Below the pieces are notes generated by a model. The model was not told where the DNA came from. It did not search any database and was given only the letters and a program-made list of their open reading frames with translations. Made by a program: the position numbers and the translations under genes. Positions 7,121 to 10,599 of a stretch of 10,599 bases of DNA are shown piece by piece (positions within the stretch are counted from its first letter, which is position 1; each line of letters starts with the position of its first letter). This stretch comes from Deltaproteobacteria bacterium UBA6967 (GTDB lineage Bacteria > SAR324 > NAC60-12), in the NCBI GenBank assembly GCA_002450295.1, contig DJYX01000157.1:1-10599 (forward strand), read 5' to 3'.

Positions 7121-8659
7121 TCATTTCTTGAACATGCCAAGCATCCGTTGGGTGACGAGGAAGCCACCCGCAATATTTATCGTAGCAATCAGAATTGCCG
7201 CACCTGCCAGCATTGGATGATCTCCAGCAATATGCATCATTCCACCAAGCACAATGATTCCACTGATCGCATTTGTCAGACTCATCAATGGAGTTTGCAG
7301 AGAGGGTGTGACATTCCAAACCACCATGTAGCCAACAAAACAGGAAAGCATGAAAACAAAGAGATGACCCAGAAACTCTTCCGTTCCAACGAAACCTAGC
7401 ATCACACACAAGAGTGCCGCTAACGCATAAGCGACGTATGGATGAAAAATCTTTTGCCAAGCTGGTTTTACATTTTCTGTTTCAGCCAATTCAGCTTTTT
7501 GAGCTGGAGCAGTTTCCGGTTGAGTGGGTTTTTTCGGTACCGGAGGTCTTGGTGGCTCCCATGTCACCTCTCCATTACGAGTAACGGTGATTGCGCGGGT
7601 GATTTCATCTTCAAAATTCAACTCAACAAGGTTCTCGCCTTTCAGATGATTCAATAATTTTAGTACGTTGTTTCCGTATAGCTGACTAGCCTGCGTTGGT
7701 AACTCACTTGGCAGATTGGTTTTGCCAACAATGGTTACTCCCATTTGCTTGACCACTTTGCCAGATTCAGTTAGTTCGCAATTACCTCCACCTTCAGCTG
7801 CCAAATCGACAATCACTGAACCCGGCTTCATCGAGCGAACCATCTCTGTAGTGATTAGTTTTGGTGACGGACGGCCCGGGATCGCTGCCGTAGTAATGAT
7901 GATATCGACTTCTGCAGCCTGCTGAGCGAACAACTCCATCTCTGCCTTGATAAAGGCCTCACTCATCTGCTTTGCATAGCCTCCTGCCCCTGTACCATCT
8001 TCCTCTAGATCCAATTCGAGAAATTCCCCTCCGAGACTCTTGACTTCGTCACGAACCGCAACTCTCGTATCAAACGCTCTGACGATAGCTCCAAGGCTAT
8101 GGGAAGCTCCAATTGCCGCCAAGCCTGCCACTCCAGCACCAATGACCAATACTTTTGCCGGAGGAATTCGACCTGCTGCCGTGATTTGGCCGGTAAAGAA
8201 TCTCCCAAAATGCTGAGCTGCCTCAACGACAGCTCGATATCCTGAGATGTTTGCCATTGAGCTGAGGACATCCATCGACTGAGCCCGCGAAATGCGAGGA
8301 ATTGCATCCATAGCCAAGGCAGTCACTTGTTTGCTTGCTAGCTCCTCCAATAACACCTTTTGTTGGGCTGGCTGGAGCATGCAGATCAAAATTTGGCCTT
8401 CATGTAGTTTTTCAATTTCTTTGGCTTCAGGTGCTCGGATCTTCAGAATAATATCTGCTTTTTTCCAAACTTCCGCAGTCCGTCCAGCTATTTTGGCTCC
8501 TGTTTCGACGTAGAGGGAATCAGGGAAGTTGGCTTTCACCCCTGCACCTGATTCAACCAATAGGTCATAACCAAGTTTTTGGAGGTTGGGTACGTGCCCC
8601 GGAGCAATAGCAACTCGTCGCTCTTCAGGAAGAATTTCTCTTGGAATCCCAATCAGCAT
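7121..8659 (-). CDS. pntA: NAD(P) transhydrogenase subunit alpha (fused form)
   Basis: PntA carries the NAD(H)-binding domain I and the first membrane segments of the transhydrogenase. With 512 residues it is the undivided E. coli-like form (510), not the split PntAA/PntAB form. Domain I opens with [17 protein letters not shown] and contains [15 protein letters not shown] (116-130), [16 protein letters not shown] (133-148), the Rossmann GAGVAGL (174-180) and RAFDTR (194-199). A Pro/Lys-rich linker (about 369-400) leads to four hydrophobic segments, including [22 protein letters not shown] and [15 protein letters not shown], and the end [16 protein letters not shown] 8659 is chosen over an in-frame TTG at 8680 because GAAGGAGA lies seven bases upstream and it aligns with the E. 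coli N-terminus. His476 and His481 near the end of the third membrane segment are noted in the findings. Confidence 0.98.
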   Translation of the reverse strand: MLIGIPREILPEERRVAIAPGHVPNLQKLGYDLLVESGAGVKANFPDSLYVETGAKIAGRTAEVWKKADIILKIRAPEAKEIEKLHEGQILICMLQPAQQKVLLEELASKQVTALAMDAIPRISRAQSMDVLSSMANISGYRAVVEAAQHFGRFFTGQITAAGRIPPAKVLVIGAGVAGLAAIGASHSLGAIVRAFDTRVAVRDEVKSLGGEFLELDLEEDGTGAGGYAKQMSEAFIKAEMELFAQQAAEVDIIITTAAIPGRPSPKLITTEMVRSMKPGSVIVDLAAEGGGNCELTESGKVVKQMGVTIVGKTNLPSELPTQASQLYGNNVLKLLNHLKGENLVELNFEDEITRAITVTRNGEVTWEPPRPPVPKKPTQPETAPAQKAELAETENVKPAWQKIFHPYVAYALAALLCVMLGFVGTEEFLGHLFVFMLSCFVGYMVVWNVTPSLQTPLMSLTNAISGIIVLGGMMHIAGDHPMLAGAAILIATINIAGGFLVTQRMLGMFKK

Positions 8660-8666
8660 GAAAGAC

Positions 8667-8674
8667 TCTCCTTC
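8667..8674 (-). promoter_or_regulatory. Strong ribosome binding site of pntA
   Basis: On the minus strand GAAGGAGA lies seven bases before ATG 8659. This fixes the pntA start and rules out the TTG seven codons upstream, whose reading would run through the site itself. Confidence 0.8.
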
Positions 8675-8694
8675 AAACAAAATTTTAGATTAAA

Positions 8695-8737
8695 AATTAC
8701 TTAAAAAGTTATTAATTAAATTAAGAATTACTTAAAA
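8695..8737. repeat. Twelve-base direct repeat in the pntA leader
   Basis: AATTACTTAAAA occurs perfectly at 8695-8706 and again at 8726-8737, 31 bases apart start to start, about three helical turns. The palindrome TTAATTAA (8712-8719) lies between them. The segment is 36-78 bases upstream of the pntA start, where a promoter or leader is expected. Paired regulator sites are one explanation; chance repetition in very AT-rich DNA is another. Confidence 0.5.
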
Positions 8738-8761
8738 TATAAACAACAGTCTTTATTTCAA
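8733..8761 (-). promoter_or_regulatory. Possible sigma-70-type promoter for pntAB
   Basis: On the minus strand TTGAAA (8756-8761) is followed, 16 or 17 bases later, by TATTTT or ATTTTA (8733-8739). This gives a passable -35/-10 pair about 75 bases before the pntA start. The -35 box overlaps a small inverted repeat, TTTCA and TGAAA (8756-8767). The match is weak, and in such AT-rich DNA other pairs can be drawn. Confidence 0.28.
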
Positions 8762-8794
8762 CTGAAAAAATCGCAAGAGCAGATACTGTTTATC

Positions 8795-8820
8795 AAGAAG
8801 TCCTTTCTAAAGAACTTCTT
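8795..8820. repeat. Imperfect inverted repeat between the Gfo/Idh/MocA gene and pntA
   Basis: AAGAAGTCCTTT (8795-8806) and AAAGAACTTCTT (8809-8820) pair at 11 of 12 positions around a two-base centre (four-base loop if one pair opens). It follows the Gfo/Idh/MocA stop by about 30 bases in the direction of transcription. Neither strand shows a T-run directly after the stem, so it is a poor fit to a standard intrinsic terminator. A weak terminator or a regulator-binding palindrome are the alternatives. Confidence 0.5.
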
Positions 8821-8848
8821 ACTCAAATTAAATGATCTGAAAACGCTA

Positions 8849-9925
8849 TCAAAGTAATAGTTTTTTTTCTGACCTTGGATAGCGGTAGATCATTTCTGCA
8901 TTTGGGTGAACTAACCTCTCAGGAAGTTCGATTTTCTGTGGTTTCCCAGTTTGAGCAGATTTCTCGATGGCAAGTAAAATAGCGAGATCAGCAAGACCTT
9001 CCAATCCGTCAGCTTCAGGGGGGTTATCATTCAGAATGCATTCTGAAAAATAGGCCGTCATGCCTGCAAAGTGATCCGTGTAGGGGAACTGATCCAATTT
9101 AATAACCTCCTGATTACGTTGCTGAAGCCGCATGGCACTTTCAAAACGGTAGGCTGGATCCATTGTGAGACTTCCTGCTGTTCCTACGACAGTATAACTG
9201 TCGCAAGTATCTGCCCCAAAACTCGCAATAAACTGGGCAATTCGCCCTCCCGGGAAAATCATTGTCGCTGCAATGGATTCTTCCACCTCATTAAAAAGCG
9301 GATTGCCTGTTCTTTCGTTGAAGCATGCCCAAACCTCTGTAGGTTCTGCCTCGAAGAGATGACGAGCGGCATTGATGCAATAGACTCCCAGATCCTGCAG
9401 TGGTCCACCCCAAAGGCAGCTTTTCAGTCGATGATTTTCAGGCTGTATCCGAAAGGAAAGGATCGAATTGAAAATGCGCGGCTCCCCAATCTCCCCTTGG
9501 CGAATTCTTTCCATTGCCTCCACAGTGCCAGGTTCAGAGTGCAGGCGATAGGCCGTCATCAAATACACACCATTTTCTTCGGCAGCCTCAATCATTGATT
9601 TTCCCTCTTGAAGGGAAACAGCAAGTGGCTTCTCTACAAGTATATGCTTACCGGCTTTTGCCGCCTGAATTGTGTATTCGGCATGCATTGAGTTCGGTAG
9701 CGCGACATACACTGCATCACAAATATCTTCATTTAACATCTCTGCATAGCGCTCATATCCGAAGACATGAGGAACTTGATGGAAATCAGCGAGTTTTCTC
9801 CCCTTGTCCTCAGAGCCAGTCACAATTGCTGAGACAACCGAATTTTCCGTCTGCCACACTCCTGGCAGGAAAGCTTCTTGAGAAATCCAACCAGCACCCA
9901 CCACAGCATATCGAACTTTCTTCAC
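8849..9925 (-). CDS. Gfo/Idh/MocA-family NAD(P)-dependent oxidoreductase
   Basis: This cytoplasmic dehydrogenase of the glucose-fructose oxidoreductase/inositol dehydrogenase superfamily probably acts on a sugar, cyclitol or dihydrodiol. From GTG 9925 it has 358 residues, typical of the family. The Rossmann motif VVGAGWIS is at 8-15, followed by VALPNSMHAE (74-83), the signature HILVEKPLAVS with Lys99 (94-104) and GGPLQDLGVYCINAARH (173-189), where Asp178 and Tyr182 are probable active-site residues. That last motif resembles enzymes annotated as D-xylose (NADP) or dihydrodiol dehydrogenases. There is no Tat signal as in Zymomonas glucose-fructose oxidoreductase. The start is GTG 9925 because AGGGAG lies six bases upstream; GTG 9940, five codons earlier, has no such site. 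It lies 44 bases downstream of the methyltransferase gene. The substrate is unknown. Confidence 0.92.
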   Translation of the reverse strand: MKKVRYAVVGAGWISQEAFLPGVWQTENSVVSAIVTGSEDKGRKLADFHQVPHVFGYERYAEMLNEDICDAVYVALPNSMHAEYTIQAAKAGKHILVEKPLAVSLQEGKSMIEAAEENGVYLMTAYRLHSEPGTVEAMERIRQGEIGEPRIFNSILSFRIQPENHRLKSCLWGGPLQDLGVYCINAARHLFEAEPTEVWACFNERTGNPLFNEVEESIAATMIFPGGRIAQFIASFGADTCDSYTVVGTAGSLTMDPAYRFESAMRLQQRNQEVIKLDQFPYTDHFAGMTAYFSECILNDNPPEADGLEGLADLAILLAIEKSAQTGKPQKIELPERLVHPNAEMIYRYPRSEKKLLL

Positions 9926-9931
9926 AACTGA

Positions 9932-9937
9932 CTCCCT
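9932..9937 (-). promoter_or_regulatory. Ribosome binding site deciding the Gfo/Idh/MocA start
   Basis: AGGGAG on the minus strand is six bases ahead of GTG 9925. It favours that start over the GTG at 9940, which directly abuts this site. Confidence 0.55.
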
Positions 9938-9969
9938 CACTGTATTTTTTTGAATTAAGACCTGTTAGC

Positions 9970-10599
9970 TCATTGCTTTTGAGCTGTCCCGAGCAGAACT
10001 TGAAAAATTTTTTCTCGTGCCGGCGGTAAGGATTCAAGATGGATCTGTTGCCAGCCAGATTTCTTCAACATTTTGTGGAGATCCTGAGCTGAAAAGCCCT
10101 GCCAGGCATGCTGCAACTTATCACGCACCCACCCTTGGTTGTGACTCTCCAATTCAGCTATCAGGACACAACCTCCTTTGCGGCAAATTCGATGGGCTTG
10201 CTGCAAACCAACCTCTGGTTCCTTGAGATGGTGAAGTGCCTGAGAAAACACCACTACATCTACTGATTCATCGGTGAGCGACAATTTTTCTAAGGGTTCC
10301 TGAATCCATTCTACATTTTGGAGGCCGGATAAAAGCAAATTTTGTCGGGCAACCCGGAGCGGTTCACTTTCAAAATCCACTCCGATTACTTTCTCAGCAC
10401 ATCTAGCAAGTTCCAGGGTCAGAGTCCCATCCCCACAGCCAAGATCTGCAATATGCAGATTAGGCTTAAGAGTACCAAGCAAACGTCCAAGCAACCGGGA
10501 CCAGGCAGACCAGGATTGCCCGGGTTCTAATAGTTTCTCGTTGAGTCCGGGGCCTCCCAGTCGGCGTTGATGTAAAATTTCCTGTAACCGAACTTGGTC
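9970..10599 (-). CDS. SAM-dependent methyltransferase domain, probably C-terminal half of an ArsR-methyltransferase fusion (5' end outside window)
   Basis: The frame is open to the right edge, giving 209 residues, so the TTG at 10494 is internal. A class I methyltransferase is plain: IADLGCGDGTLTLELA (motif I, about 50-65), VIGVDFESEP (acidic strand 2 end), VDVVVFSQALHHLKEPE (motif IV region), RKGGCVLIAEL (post-motif), and a C-terminal part with HNQGWVRDKLQHAWQGF. The stretch PGQSWSAWSRLLGRLL before motif I and the QALHH and WVRDKL elements recall, from memory, proteins with an N-terminal ArsR-type winged helix joined to a methyltransferase. If so, the DNA-binding part lies beyond base 10599; it is not visible here. 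These regulators are often placed near methionine/SAM-cycle genes. Its gene is 44 bases upstream of the Gfo/Idh/MocA gene on the same strand, so co-transcription is possible. A stand-alone methyltransferase remains the alternative. Confidence 0.85.
   Translation of the reverse strand, partial: DQVRLQEILHQRRLGGPGLNEKLLEPGQSWSAWSRLLGRLLGTLKPNLHIADLGCGDGTLTLELARCAEKVIGVDFESEPLRVARQNLLLSGLQNVEWIQEPLEKLSLTDESVDVVVFSQALHHLKEPEVGLQQAHRICRKGGCVLIAELESHNQGWVRDKLQHAWQGFSAQDLHKMLKKSGWQQIHLESLPPAREKIFQVLLGTAQKQ

Noticed and set aside
7104..7460. 118-codon minus-strand open frame inside the 3' end of pntA
   Set aside because: It is an alternate frame of the membrane domain of pntA. The Cys/Trp/His-rich translation is typical of shifted frames.
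9071..10029. Long open frames on the plus strand across the Gfo/Idh/MocA gene (175 and 171 codons)
   Set aside because: They lie antisense to a gene with clear family motifs. Their translations are Ser/His/Gln/Cys-rich without domain features, and they show no convincing ribosome binding site.

Overview
The window is ordinary bacterial chromosome, densely coded with short AT-rich gaps. The E. coli-like fused PntA, the probable ArsR/methyltransferase fusion and the sugar-acid dehydrogenase content suggest a Gram-negative, Proteobacteria-like organism, possibly environmental or uncultured. This is a weak inference. I saw no tRNA, rRNA, CRISPR array, insertion sequence or phage gene.

Left part, plus strand (1-5606): a co-directional run holds the C-terminal part of an aldehyde dehydrogenase (cut by the window edge), a gluconate 5-dehydrogenase-like SDR, larB, larC, larE, an aldo/keto reductase and a small unrecognised protein. 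LarB, LarC and LarE make the nickel-pincer nucleotide (NPN) cofactor of lactate racemase (LarA) and its relatives. larB-larC and larC-larE overlap at their stop and start codons, so they are almost certainly co-translated. No larA-like racemase gene lies in the window. Oxidoreductases for sugar acids or hydroxyaldehydes surround the cofactor genes. This suggests that the NPN enzyme of this organism is a 2-hydroxyacid or sugar-acid racemase/epimerase encoded nearby (perhaps upstream of base 1) or elsewhere.

Middle part, minus strand (5688-8659): pntA and pntB encode the proton-translocating NAD(P) transhydrogenase, in the fused-alpha two-subunit form. They converge on the plus-strand run. Ahead of pntA is a 189-base AT-rich gap with a spaced 12-base direct repeat and an inverted repeat.

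Right part, minus strand (8849-10599): a Gfo/Idh/MocA-family dehydrogenase lies downstream of a SAM-dependent methyltransferase domain that runs off the right edge. The sequence around its glycine motif resembles the methyltransferase half of ArsR-methyltransferase fusion regulators.

The most notable points are the larBCE set without larA beside carbohydrate dehydrogenases, a LarE carrying a CxxC plus the conserved sulfur-site Cys (the pattern expected of iron-sulfur-type LarE), an Asn in PntB where E. coli has proton-channel His91, and the repeat architecture ahead of pntA.
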